Shown: piece by piece, positions 29,858-38,193 of the stretch | Layout of the letters: each line of letters begins with the position of its first letter | Position numbering within the stretch: position 1 is the stretch's first letter | Source of the DNA: Proteiniphilum acetatigenes DSM 18083 | GTDB taxonomy: Bacteria; Bacteroidota; Bacteroidia; Bacteroidales; Dysgonomonadaceae | Direction of reading: 5' to 3' | DNA length: 64,000 nt | NCBI RefSeq assembly: GCF_000380985.1 | Contig: NZ_KB905692.1 | Span: 124,001 to 188,000, forward strand | Program-made: the position numbers and the translations under genes | The notes under the pieces: generated by a model | The model's database searches: none | What the model saw: the letters and a program-made list of their open reading frames with translations, nothing else | Told to the model about the DNA's origin: nothing

Positions 29858-31087
29858 TTATATTTTTTCCTCTCTGGCTACTATTTCGGCTATCTTCACA
29901 ATCACTTCCGATGCTTTTTTCATGGAAGGAACAGGTAAAAACTCATATTTGCCGTGGAAATTCATCCCTCCGGCAAAGATATTGGGACAAGGGAGTCCCA
30001 TAAACGACAAACGTGCACCGTCGGTTCCTCCACGAATAGGTTTTACATTGGGTTTTACCCCTATTTCCTCCATAGCCTGATAGGCATAATCCACTATGTA
30101 TTTCACCGGTTCCACCTTTTCCCGCATGTTATAATACTGGTCTTTCATCTGCAGTGTTAGCCGGTCCCCATATTTTCTGTTTAACGCGTCCACAGCTCTC
30201 ACCATTAACCGTTTGCGCTCTTCAAATTTCTCCCGATCGTGATCGCGGATAATGAATGACAGGTTAGCTTCCTCCACAGTACCATTCAAAGAGATGAGAT
30301 GGAAAAATCCTTCATAACCTACAGTATGTTCGGGCCGCTCATTCTCCGGCAGCAGGGCAATCAGTTCGTTGGCCAGATGTAATGCATTGACCATCTTTCC
30401 TTTTGCATATCCGGGATGGACATTTCTTCCTTGTATCTCTATTTTGGCTGAAGCGGCATTAAAGTTCTCATATTCCAACTCTCCCACTTCACTTCCATCT
30501 ATCGTATATGCCCAATCGGCACCGAATTTGGCAACATCGAACTTATCAGCCCCCCGGCCAATCTCCTCATCCGGGGTGAAACCGATGCGGATCTTACCAT
30601 GTTCAATTTCAGGATGATCAATCAGATACTGCATAGCGTTCATGATCGCCGCAATACCGGCCTTATCGTCAGCTCCCAACAAGGTAGTTCCATCGGTCAC
30701 AATGATGTCCTCGCCCACATGATGGAGTAGTTCGGGGAAATCGGCAGGTGACAACACTACCTCTTTCGACTCATTCAATATGATTTCCTTTCCATCATAA
30801 TTCTTTATAATTCTCGGATTCACATTCTTGCCACTCATGTCAGGACTGGTATCGAAATGAGCGATAAAACCGATCACCGGCAGTTTCTTCTGTGTATTGG
30901 CTGGTAGAGTGGCCATCAGATAGCAATTGTTATCGAGACTTACGTCTGTCAACCCCATTTCCAGCGCTTCCTGCTCCACCTCTTTGGCAAGATTGAATTG
31001 TTTTTGTGTACTCGGAGTTTGTGTATTGTTCTCATCCGATTGTGTATCGATGCGAGCATACTTTATAAACCTATCTACAATATCCAT
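29858..31087 (-). CDS. pepT: Peptidase T (tripeptide aminopeptidase)
   Basis: 409 residues, M20B family. Zinc ligands sit in [23 protein letters not shown] and [15 protein letters not shown]; the dimer/lid domain contains [13 protein letters not shown]; the C-terminal ligand histidine is in [12 protein letters not shown]. It cleaves the N-terminal residue of tripeptides in the cytosol. Two tandem promoter cassettes (31138-31275) point at this gene, with a predicted leader of about 47 nt. It is the first gene of pepT-gcvT-YbhN. Confidence 0.97.
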   Translation of the reverse strand: MDIVDRFIKYARIDTQSDENNTQTPSTQKQFNLAKEVEQEALEMGLTDVSLDNNCYLMATLPANTQKKLPVIGFIAHFDTSPDMSGKNVNPRIIKNYDGKEIILNESKEVVLSPADFPELLHHVGEDIIVTDGTTLLGADDKAGIAAIMNAMQYLIDHPEIEHGKIRIGFTPDEEIGRGADKFDVAKFGADWAYTIDGSEVGELEYENFNAASAKIEIQGRNVHPGYAKGKMVNALHLANELIALLPENERPEHTVGYEGFFHLISLNGTVEEANLSFIIRDHDREKFEERKRLMVRAVDALNRKYGDRLTLQMKDQYYNMREKVEPVKYIVDYAYQAMEEIGVKPNVKPIRGGTDGARLSFMGLPCPNIFAGGMNFHGKYEFLPVPSMKKASEVIVKIAEIVAREEKI

Positions 31088-31137
31088 GATTATTTATATT
31101 TGGTAATATTCTTTGTATAGTTAAAATCGTACTCACC

Positions 31138-31349
31138 CTACAAAGATAATGAAAGCCGAGAGAAAAGCCAAGCTTGCTTAGGCTTTTCCGAGGTGCATCT
31201 TATATTCTACAAATATAATGAAAGCCGAAGGGTGAGCCAAGCTTGCTTGCGCTTGCCTAAGGCGCATCTTATATTCTACAAAGATAGTGAAAATCGAGAG
31301 CAACCGTGAGAGTTTACTCTCTAAAGATTGCCGAGATGTATCCTATCTT
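31138..31349 (-). repeat. Tandem 69-bp repeats carrying promoter elements for pepT
   Basis: Units start at 31138, 31207 and 31276, each opening CTACAAA(G/T)ATA. On the minus strand, the first two carry TATCTTTG (31141-31148) and TATATTTG (31210-31217), each with TTG exactly 20 bases upstream (31169-31171 and 31238-31240): two complete Bacteroidetes promoters aimed at pepT. The third has TATCTTTG at 31279-31286 but no TTG at the right distance. The middle of each unit is an inverted repeat (GAAAAGCC/GGCTTTTC in unit 1; GAGAG/CTCTC in unit 3) with different sequence but kept position. Confidence 0.8.
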
Positions 31350-31397
31350 CTTTAAATATAAAAAAAGGGACTGAATAGTAAAAATCTATTTCACCAT

Positions 31398-31427
31398 TTT
31401 GTAACTCGAAAAAAAGCCTTATCTTTG
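31398..31427 (+). promoter_or_regulatory. Promoter of the 4.5S RNA gene
   Basis: TTTG at 31398-31401 and TATCTTTG at 31420-31427, 18 bases apart, ending just before the RNA's terminal helix. Confidence 0.75.
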
Positions 31428-31430
31428 CAG

Positions 31431-31534
31431 TCGGGTAAGTCCTATACGGCCAGCTCCCATTGAATCCCCCAGGTCTTGATCGAAGCAAGGGTATTTGGTT
31501 GTAGCGGCGCGATATAGTAAGCTTACCCTTTTTT
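31431..31534 (+). ncRNA. ffs: Signal recognition particle 4.5S RNA (small bacterial SRP RNA)
   Basis: About 100 nt. The 5' end GGGTAAG (31433-31439) pairs with the 3' CTTACCC (31522-31528), which is followed by six T: terminal helix plus terminator. The apical part has CCCCCAGGTCTTGATCGAAG and then CAAGGG: the CCAGGTC ... GAAGCA ... AAGG arrangement that binds the Ffh M domain. GGCCAGCTCCC and TTGGTTGTAGCGG form the intermediate helix. No open frame fits. Ffh is encoded at 25415. Confidence 0.85.
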
Positions 31535-31721
31535 ATTACCTATTGCGATCGAATACCAGAAAGCATAACAGACTTTAACATAATCTCATCCGGTAGGAAT
31601 TTGCTATATAATATGAGTATTACCGGTTCTCTTGCCTATTTTTTATCTGTCTGGTCTTCCATAAAAAAGTTAAAACAGGATAAAGAATTTCAATTCAGGA
31701 ACAACTATTCAATGAAAAATA

Positions 31722-31756
31722 TATCTTTGCGGCCAATTAGTTGTCTATGCAACTAA
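31722..31756 (+). promoter_or_regulatory. marR promoter and candidate MarR operator
   Basis: TATCTTTG at 31722-31729 is a -7 element. Just after it is a perfect palindrome TTAGTTG (31737-31743), six bases, CAACTAA (31750-31756), ten bases before the marR ATG. AACAACTATT at 31700-31709 covers the -33 position and repeats the half-site found before the TolC gene. Arrangement suggests autorepression. Confidence 0.6.
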
Positions 31757-31765
31757 AAAACATCT

Positions 31766-32206
31766 ATGATAAAAGTAACAGAAAGGGAAATATTCGATAT
31801 TCTTTCCGGAAAAATTTCGGGGGTTATCAATCGCACTGTACTGAAGGCATTCGCCCAGAAAGGAATCGATATCACGACCGAGCAATGGACAGTATTATCT
31901 TGTTTATGGGAAAAAGACAAAATTATACAACAAGTAATTTGTGATCTTACTCAGAAAGATAAACCCAGTGTAACACGATTGATAGACAATCTGGAAAAAA
32001 AGGATCTCGTCAAACGAATACCCGATCCGGCAGACCGGCGCAATAATCATATCCATCTCACTCTCCGGGGAGCTGCACTAAAGAAAAAAACAACCGAAGT
32101 AGTGCATGATATTGTCAATCATGCACTGGAAGGAATATCAGATGAGGAACTGAGTGGGGCTAAAGATGTTCTGCTACGTATCATGCACAATTTAAGAGAA
32201 TATTAA
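31766..32206 (+). CDS. MarR family transcriptional regulator
   Basis: 146 residues, all-helical. The winged HTH is visible: TTEQWTVLSCLWEKDKIIQQ, then LTQKDKPSVTRLIDNLEKKDLVKRI (recognition helix), and the wing PDPADRRNNHIHLT. MarR proteins are dimeric repressors released by small phenolic or drug-like ligands. It is the first gene before a TolC-HlyD-ABC permease set, and matching inverted repeats stand before both marR and tolC, so it most likely represses itself and the exporter. Confidence 0.94.
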   Translation: MIKVTEREIFDILSGKISGVINRTVLKAFAQKGIDITTEQWTVLSCLWEKDKIIQQVICDLTQKDKPSVTRLIDNLEKKDLVKRIPDPADRRNNHIHLTLRGAALKKKTTEVVHDIVNHALEGISDEELSGAKDVLLRIMHNLREY

Positions 32207-32252
32207 ATTGTTTTTAGGTTATTGATTATATAATAAGAGTTACATTGAAACA

Positions 32253-32274
32253 AATAGTTGTTTAACTAACTATT
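32253..32274 (+). promoter_or_regulatory. Candidate MarR operator before the exporter operon
   Basis: Inverted repeat AATAGTT (32253-32259), eight bases, AACTATT (32268-32274), six bases before the TolC ATG. It shares the AATAGTTGTT half-site (reverse complement) with 31700-31709 upstream of marR. Confidence 0.55.
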
Positions 32275-32280
32275 CAAATT

Positions 32281-33807
32281 ATGAAGAAAATACTATTCAT
32301 TACCTGTTGCATATGTTGCATTCCTTACGTGCAAGCACAAAAACTGGTAGATTTGCAAGAATGCCGGCAATTAGCGTTGGAGAACAACAAGAGTTTAAAA
32401 GTAGCCGAAGAAAATGTGCGTGCAGCCAAGTCTTTATCAAAGGCTGCATTTGCGGAATTCTTCCCGAATATCTCGGCTTACGGAACGTATCGGTATAATC
32501 AGAAGAATATTTCTCTCCTGAGTGAAGATGCACATTTACCGGTAGGCGTTCTGGATGCAAATGGCAACTTCGGCACCGGTATCGGGCCGAATTCCCGTCC
32601 TACTCCCAATGCAGACGGAACTTTTACTTTTGAAGAATCGGCCATCAATAATAAATTTATGTTGATCGACGGAAAACCTGTTCCACTGGATGCGCAAGGC
32701 AACCCATTTGATCCTGAAGAAAATCCTGAGAATTTACAATGGAAAAATCATGCTATCCTTCCGAAAGACGCGATGGAATTCGATATGCATAATATTTTCG
32801 TAGGAGGTATCAGTTTCGTACAGCCGGTTTTTATGGGTGGTAAGATTGTCCAGCTCAATAACATTGCAAAATCTAATCAGGCAATCGCCGAAGCACGTGT
32901 GCAGGAGAAAACCGAAGAACTTATCGTGAATGTCGATGAAGCCTACTGGCGCGTGGTATCATTAGAAAATAAAGTGCAGTTGGCAAAAGAGTATCGCAAT
33001 CTCGTTGCCGAGCTCGATAAAAACATGGAAGCTCTTCAGGAGGAGGGATTGGCAACTAAAGCGGATGCACTGAAGATAAAGGTTAAATTGAACGAAGCAG
33101 ATGTTTCGCTGACTAAAGCCGGGAACGGATTAAATCTTTCCCGGATGGCACTGAATCAATTATGCGGTTTACCGTTGGAAGAACGCATGGAATTGAAAGA
33201 TGCCAATCTGAAGGAAACACTTGAATTACAGCCATCTGTTTCGATCGAACAGGCCTGGGCAAACCGTACGGAGATCAAAATGCTGACGCAGGTGGGCAGC
33301 ATAGCTGAAGCAAACAGTAAGATCATGGCTTCACGCTTTATGCCTACTATCGCCCTCACCGGAGGATATGTCACTACCAATCCTAACGTTTTTAATGGAT
33401 ACGAAAAAAAATTCAACGGTATGTTTACTGTAGGAGTAACCGCCGTTGTCCCCTTGTTTCATTTCGGCGAAAAGGTTCACACACTCAATGCTGCACGCAC
33501 TCAGGCCGTAATAGCAAAACTTGAACTGGAAGAAGCAAAGGAAAAGATAGAACTTCAAATACACCAGAATAGCTACAGGATCAATGAAAGCCTGAAAAAG
33601 CAGGAAATGACCCGTAAGAATGTGGAAAATGCCAAAGAAAACCTTTTTTATGCCCAGGAGGGTTTTGATGCGGGAGTAATCACTTCTACCGATTTGTTGA
33701 TGGCGCAGACAGCCTGGTTATCGGCTGAATCGGAATATCTCGACGCAACCGTCGATGTAAAGTTAAATAATTTGTACTTGAAGAAATCGACTGGAAATCT
33801 TTATTGA
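32281..33807 (+). CDS. TolC-family outer membrane efflux protein
   Basis: 508 residues with a signal peptide (MKKILFITCCICCIPYVQAQ). OEP repeat starts at LVDLQECRQLALENNKSLKV; an insertion near residues 85-150 (DGKPVPLDAQGNPFDPEENPENLQ) parallels the one in the TolC at 13951. The second OEP repeat begins at about residue 310 (VSIEQAWANRTEIKML). It is the duct for the HlyD/ABC-2 exporter downstream. The gap to hlyD is 99 bp of word-like repeats. Likely repressed by the upstream MarR protein. Confidence 0.94.
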   Translation: MKKILFITCCICCIPYVQAQKLVDLQECRQLALENNKSLKVAEENVRAAKSLSKAAFAEFFPNISAYGTYRYNQKNISLLSEDAHLPVGVLDANGNFGTGIGPNSRPTPNADGTFTFEESAINNKFMLIDGKPVPLDAQGNPFDPEENPENLQWKNHAILPKDAMEFDMHNIFVGGISFVQPVFMGGKIVQLNNIAKSNQAIAEARVQEKTEELIVNVDEAYWRVVSLENKVQLAKEYRNLVAELDKNMEALQEEGLATKADALKIKVKLNEADVSLTKAGNGLNLSRMALNQLCGLPLEERMELKDANLKETLELQPSVSIEQAWANRTEIKMLTQVGSIAEANSKIMASRFMPTIALTGGYVTTNPNVFNGYEKKFNGMFTVGVTAVVPLFHFGEKVHTLNAARTQAVIAKLELEEAKEKIELQIHQNSYRINESLKKQEMTRKNVENAKENLFYAQEGFDAGVITSTDLLMAQTAWLSAESEYLDATVDVKLNNLYLKKSTGNLY

Positions 33808-33906
33808 AGAAGTTCAAGAAGAGGAGAATTAAGAAATTAGAACTAAGAAGATGGAGGAGGTTAAGTTAGAACTGAGTAATTAGTAATTGAAATAATATAT
33901 ACTGAA

Positions 33907-34905
33907 ATGGAAAGAGAAAAAACAGAAAACATACGCAATCTGCAAATTGCATTGGTCGGACTTATCGTTGTGATAACTATTCTTTTTATCATCGGATGGA
34001 TCATTTATAAACCGGAGCCGGTCGTTATTCAAGGGTCTGCCGAAGCCAACGAGGTACGTGTCTCGGGAAAAGTCGCCGGACGCATTCAACAGTTCCTGGC
34101 AGAAGAAGGACAACATGTTGAACGAGGAGACACACTGGTATTCATCGACAGTCCTGAAATTTACGCGAAGCTTGCACAGGCTACGGCTGCACAAAATGCG
34201 GCAATGGCACAAGATCGCAAAGCACAAAAAGGGGCTCGTAGTGAAGTGATTCAGGGAGCTTATGAGATGTGGCAAAAAGCTGAAGTGGGTGCCGATATTG
34301 CCAAGAAATCATACGACCGTGTACAACGACTTTTCGAAAAAGGAGTAGTCACAGCTCAAAAGCGGGATGAAGCCGAAGCACAGTATCAGGCAGCGGTTGC
34401 ACAAGCCGCAGCAGCCAGATCGCAATACGATATGGCTAAAAACGGTGCCGAAGCGGAAGACAAGGCTGCCGCACTGGCGCTGGTAGATCGTGCACAGGGA
34501 GCTGTACAAGAAGTGGAAGCCTATATGAAAGAAATAACCCTTATTGCTCCTATTTCGGGTGAGGTGACGGATATATTTCCTAAACAGGGAGAGTTGGTCG
34601 GCACAGGAGCGCCTATTATGAATATTGTAGATTTGGATGATATCTGGTTCACTTTCAATGTACGTGAAGATTTACTTAACGACATGAAAAAGGGTGCAGT
34701 AATCACTGTAAAGATTCCGGCTTTAAATAACCGTGAAGCCAAATTGGAAATTACTTACATAAAGGCGATGGCTTCGTTTGCTACCTGGAAGACCACAAAA
34801 ACCACCGGTGATTTCGATCTGAAAACATTTGAGATCCGGGCAAAGCCGGTAGAGCCGATTAAAGACCTTCGCCCGGGAATGACGGCGTTGGTTGTAAGAG
34901 ATTAA
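33907..34905 (+). CDS. HlyD family secretion protein (membrane fusion adaptor)
   Basis: 332 residues. One N-terminal TM anchor (LVGLIVVITILFIIGWIIY, residues 19-37) without a lipobox, so it is of the EmrA/HlyD/YhiI type. First lipoyl half VRVSGKVAGRIQQFLAEEGQHVERGDTLVFID, then an alpha-hairpin (residues 80-195, rich in Ala and Gln), then LIAPISGEVTDIFPKQGELVGTGAP and the barrel with DLRPGMTALVVRD at the end. It bridges the two ABC-2 permeases and the TolC of this operon. Confidence 0.94.
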   Translation: MEREKTENIRNLQIALVGLIVVITILFIIGWIIYKPEPVVIQGSAEANEVRVSGKVAGRIQQFLAEEGQHVERGDTLVFIDSPEIYAKLAQATAAQNAAMAQDRKAQKGARSEVIQGAYEMWQKAEVGADIAKKSYDRVQRLFEKGVVTAQKRDEAEAQYQAAVAQAAAARSQYDMAKNGAEAEDKAAALALVDRAQGAVQEVEAYMKEITLIAPISGEVTDIFPKQGELVGTGAPIMNIVDLDDIWFTFNVREDLLNDMKKGAVITVKIPALNNREAKLEITYIKAMASFATWKTTKTTGDFDLKTFEIRAKPVEPIKDLRPGMTALVVRD

Positions 34906-35063
34906 TTACCAATCACTAATTACCAATTAGAAGTGGAGAAGTCAAGAAGTTTGAAAATCTTGAATATTGAATCTTAAATATTGAATCTTAAATCTTAAAT
35001 TTCTATAGTCTTGGTTCTTGACTCTTGGTTCTAATTCACTTTTAATTTTTCACTTTTAATCAG
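34906..35063 (+). repeat. Word-like repeat spacer between hlyD and the ABC permease
   Basis: Words include ACCAATCACTAATTACCAATT, AGTCAAGAAGTTTGAAAATCT, TTGAATATTGAATCTTAAAT, and the core with TTTCTATAGTC, TTGGTTCTTGACTCTTGG at 34998-35032. Order and content closely parallel 1700-1825, which precedes another efflux gene. Confidence 0.7.
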
Positions 35064-36275
35064 ATGTCAAATTCAATTATACAACAGATAAGAAATGTGG
35101 CACGCAGGGAATGGAAGCGGATGCTATCGCGCCCCATCTATCTCCTCTCTTCGGTCATCGCGATGCTTTTCTGCTATCTCTTCTTCCTGACGCTTATGTC
35201 GGAAGGGTTACCCGAACAGCTTCCCATCGGGATTATTGATAACGACAACTCATCATTGTCGCGCACTTTAGAACGGAATATAAATGCTTCTCCGCAGGTA
35301 AAAATCGTCGGTAAATATGCTTCATTTACCGAAGCTCGCAAAGATATGCAAAAGGGACGCATTTATGCTATCATCGACATTGCACCGGGGTTTCAGGCTG
35401 ACTTGCTTGCCAACCGACAACCGGCCATCGCCTATTATGTAAACGATGTCTATCTTGTGGCCGGATCGCTATCCTATAAAGACCTGACCTATATCAGTGA
35501 GTTAATGTCGGGTTTCATTCTGCAACAATCGCTGCAGGCAAAGGGAATTACAGGTGAAGAGAACCTGATGCCTATCTTACAACCTGTCGCCATCGATACA
35601 CACCAGATAGCCAATCCACAGGCAAACTACAATGTTTATCTGTCGAATGTATTGCTGCCCGGTGTATTGCAATTGCTGATCATCATGTTTACGATCTACA
35701 GTATAGGTATAGAAATGAAGCAAAACACCACACGTGAATGGCTTTCTACGGGTAATGAATCGGTACTTGCAGCCCTCACCGGCAAGGTATTGCCACACAC
35801 CTTTCTGTTTACGTTATTAGGTTTGATGGGAGTATTTCTGTTATATGAAGGGATGGAGTTTCCTATGAACGGCAGTATCGCATGGATGTCTCTGGCCATG
35901 TTTCTATTCGTAATGGCACACCAGGCCATCGGTATATTTATTATCGGCCTGTTCCCGCGATTGCGTGACGCCATCAGTTTAGGGGTATTCTATGGGTTAT
36001 TGAGTTTTACATATGCAGGCTTCACCTTTCCCATAGAAGCCATGCCCCGGGGAGCACAAATTTTTGCATGGTTTTTCCCTATCCGTCATTATTTCAGAAT
36101 ATATGTGAATGAAGCACTGAATGGTGTGGATATACGCTATTCGCTTATTTACTTTACAGGGATGGTTACATTTTTGATATTACCTTTCCTGGTTTATATC
36201 CGGTTAAGAAAAGCCATCGTCCATCATGACAGAGAAGAAACAAAAAACAGTAGATTCAATGAACAACTCCAATAA
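35064..36275 (+). CDS. ABC-2 type exporter permease (YhhJ/YbhR-like)
   Basis: 403 residues. TM1 near residues 25-45, then a large extracytoplasmic domain (residues 50-185: LPIGIIDNDNSSLSRTLERNI and PGFQADLLANRQPAIAYYVNDVY), and five TMs in the C-terminal half with the ABC-2 signature region AISLGVFYGLLSFTYAGFTFPIEAMP. Probably forms a heterodimer with the permease that follows, whose start overlaps this gene's end. No ATP-binding subunit is encoded in the operon. Confidence 0.92.
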   Translation: MSNSIIQQIRNVARREWKRMLSRPIYLLSSVIAMLFCYLFFLTLMSEGLPEQLPIGIIDNDNSSLSRTLERNINASPQVKIVGKYASFTEARKDMQKGRIYAIIDIAPGFQADLLANRQPAIAYYVNDVYLVAGSLSYKDLTYISELMSGFILQQSLQAKGITGEENLMPILQPVAIDTHQIANPQANYNVYLSNVLLPGVLQLLIIMFTIYSIGIEMKQNTTREWLSTGNESVLAALTGKVLPHTFLFTLLGLMGVFLLYEGMEFPMNGSIAWMSLAMFLFVMAHQAIGIFIIGLFPRLRDAISLGVFYGLLSFTYAGFTFPIEAMPRGAQIFAWFFPIRHYFRIYVNEALNGVDIRYSLIYFTGMVTFLILPFLVYIRLRKAIVHHDREETKNSRFNEQLQ

Positions 36276-37467
36276 ACCCAATTTCTTTTTCCGGCTTTTA
36301 CATGAGTTAAGACGGGTTATCTACATTATGCTGGATGAATACCGGGTGATTTTAAAAGATTCGGGACTGACAGTCGTTTTTCTTGGGGCGACACTTGTTT
36401 ATCCAATCCTCTATTCATCTATATATCGTAACGAGACGATACGTGATATGCCAATTGCCGTGATCGATGAGTCACAAAGTGTCCGGTCACGAGAACTGGT
36501 GAGACGATTAGATGCAACTCCGGATCTAAAAGTAGCTTACCAGTTTAATAATCTCGAAGAAGCCAAAGAACCGTTTTACAAGCATAAAATACATGGAGTC
36601 ATATATATTCCGAAAGATTTCAATCAAAAGATCAATCGTAATGAACAGGCTACAGTATCGATTTATTGCGATATGAGTAGTTTTATGTACTACCGCACCA
36701 TGATGTTGGGAGCCAATTTCGGCATACTCGAAGCAGGTAACGATATCAAAGTAGAACGGATGAATGCAGCCGGAATAACGGGTAGATCGGCTGAAATATC
36801 GGCAAGTCCTTTCCGCTATGAAAAGAATATTCTGTTCAACGAACCGATGGGTTTTGCCAGTTTTCTTATGCCGGTAGTGCTTGTACTGATTATTCATCAA
36901 ACACTCTTTTTCGGGATCACCATGCTGACCGGATCATTGCGTGAGGAGAAACTGGTAACTATTGATCCGCAATTGCGGCAGCGAGGCAAGTTCTTTCCCA
37001 CCATCTTCGGCAAAACATTGTGCTATTTTACCTTGTATATAGTGGTTTGCTCCTATATATTACTGGTAGTCCCCCGATTCTTCCAATTTCCCCATATAGG
37101 CAATCCCTTGGATATTATCCGTTTTTTTATCCCGTTCCTTTTAGCCGTCATTTTCTTTTCAATGTTGGTATCGGTATTTATACGCAACCGGGAAACAGCA
37201 TTGGTTATTTTTCCGTTTTTCTCAGTCATATTACTGTTTTTGAGTGGGTTTTCATGGCCGCAATCCAATATACCCTGGCTTTGGAAAACATTCGGGATGA
37301 TCTTTCCAAGCACATTCGGTATCCAGGGATATCTCAAGATCAATTCGATGGGAGCCGGACTACCTCAAGTGCAATTCGAATATATCGCTTTATGGATTCA
37401 AACAGCGGTATACTTTCTGGCAACGGTTTTTGCTTATCGAATACAAATGCGCACAACTGAAAGATGA
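36226..37467 (+). CDS. ABC-2 type exporter permease, second subunit
   Basis: 413 residues with the same plan as the preceding gene: TM1 (LTVVFLGATLVYPILYSSIY), extracytoplasmic domain (MPIAVIDESQSVRSRELVRRL, YIPKDFNQKINRNEQATVSIYCD), then five C-terminal TMs (ETALVIFPFFSVILLFLSGFSWPQSNIPW). ATG 36226 overlaps the first permease by 50 bases; ATG 36259 (17-base overlap) is an alternative. The pair is coupled in translation. No Walker A or ABC signature occurs between 31766 and 37467, so the ATPase, if needed, is encoded elsewhere. Confidence 0.92.
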   Translation: MTEKKQKTVDSMNNSNKPNFFFRLLHELRRVIYIMLDEYRVILKDSGLTVVFLGATLVYPILYSSIYRNETIRDMPIAVIDESQSVRSRELVRRLDATPDLKVAYQFNNLEEAKEPFYKHKIHGVIYIPKDFNQKINRNEQATVSIYCDMSSFMYYRTMMLGANFGILEAGNDIKVERMNAAGITGRSAEISASPFRYEKNILFNEPMGFASFLMPVVLVLIIHQTLFFGITMLTGSLREEKLVTIDPQLRQRGKFFPTIFGKTLCYFTLYIVVCSYILLVVPRFFQFPHIGNPLDIIRFFIPFLLAVIFFSMLVSVFIRNRETALVIFPFFSVILLFLSGFSWPQSNIPWLWKTFGMIFPSTFGIQGYLKINSMGAGLPQVQFEYIALWIQTAVYFLATVFAYRIQMRTTER

Positions 37468-37481
37468 AGTAAAATTTGAAA

Positions 37482-37510
37482 CCCCTTCTTCTCGTATTGA
37501 GAGGAAGGGG
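37482..37510 (-). terminator. Hairpin between the exporter operon and doxX
   Basis: Stem CCCCTTCTTCTC / GAGAGGAAGGGG with loop GTATT. On the minus strand it is followed by TTTCAAATTTT, which fits termination of doxX; on the plus strand the tail is weaker. Confidence 0.65.
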
Positions 37511-37551
37511 ATCTTTATACGATTGGCAAATTTCTTATTCAGTTTGCTGTC

Positions 37552-37965
37552 TTATGCAATCTTCGGCAGGAATTTTGCGTCGAATGAATACTTACCTGCA
37601 CCGATCAGGATAGAAGCGGCAAAAACAATCAACAGATCAAGCGCATGCCCGAATCGCATAAAGTCGTCTCCCGCAGCAAGATGCGTCCCCAGAGCAACCA
37701 TCATCGTCCCGGTAAGCATAATAGCTGCAGGCCGGAAGAATAGTCCGAGGGCAAAAAGAAGTCCACCCACCGATTCAGCCACAGCAGCCAGAAACCCCCA
37801 AAAAGTCGGAGCAAAATTGATACCGAATACCCCCATACTGCCTCCTATGGCTGTCCACATTTCCGTTCCACCGGTAATTTTAGGAAAACCATGGAGAAAA
37901 ATCGATATACCTATACCTACTCTTAATATTAACCAACCCCACTGTAATAAATTTTCTTTCTTCAT
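37552..37965 (-). CDS. DoxX family membrane protein
   Basis: 137 residues with four TMs and the DoxX blocks LILRVGIGISIFLHGFPKI and FGINFAPTFWGFLAAVAESVGGLLFALGLFFRPAA. DoxX-like proteins are small inner-membrane proteins sometimes linked to quinone or thiol redox steps; the role here is unknown. It stands alone between two word-like repeat blocks. ATG 37965 is the only reasonable start. Confidence 0.88.
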   Translation of the reverse strand: MKKENLLQWGWLILRVGIGISIFLHGFPKITGGTEMWTAIGGSMGVFGINFAPTFWGFLAAVAESVGGLLFALGLFFRPAAIMLTGTMMVALGTHLAAGDDFMRFGHALDLLIVFAASILIGAGKYSFDAKFLPKIA

Positions 37966-37979
37966 ATGATTTTTTTATT

Positions 37980-38100
37980 AGAATCCAGAACCAAGAGCCA
38001 GGACTATAGAAATTCAAGATTTGACTATGTCGATTTTCAATTCAATTCAAGATTTCAAATTCAAAATCATCAAATCAAAAATTCACCTTTCCACCTTCTT
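37980..38100 (-). repeat. Word-like repeat block with both major core elements
   Basis: Read on the minus strand this block contains the ATCGACATAGTCAAAT element (38011-38060) followed by the TTTCTATAGTC-CTGGCTCTTGGTTCTGG element (37985-38015), joining in one place the two cores found separately at 9425/13812 and 1752/34998/56154. Confidence 0.7.
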
Positions 38101-38166
38101 ATATTCTTATATCCGGCTCAATGTTCAAAATTTTTCTCTTTAAACCTCCTAATCTTATAAATTGTT

Positions 38167-38174
38167 TATCTTTG
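38167..38174 (+). promoter_or_regulatory. -7 element upstream of the anSME gene
   Basis: TATCTTTG matches TAnnTTTG, 19 bases before the ATG; no clear TTG box at 20 bases upstream. Confidence 0.45.
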
Positions 38175-38193
38175 CTTTATAAATAATATCAAT

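Noticed and set aside
28771-31137. Glycine riboswitch upstream of gcvT
   Set aside because: gcvT starts one base after pepT, and the pepT leader of about 47 nt is too short for the tandem aptamer.
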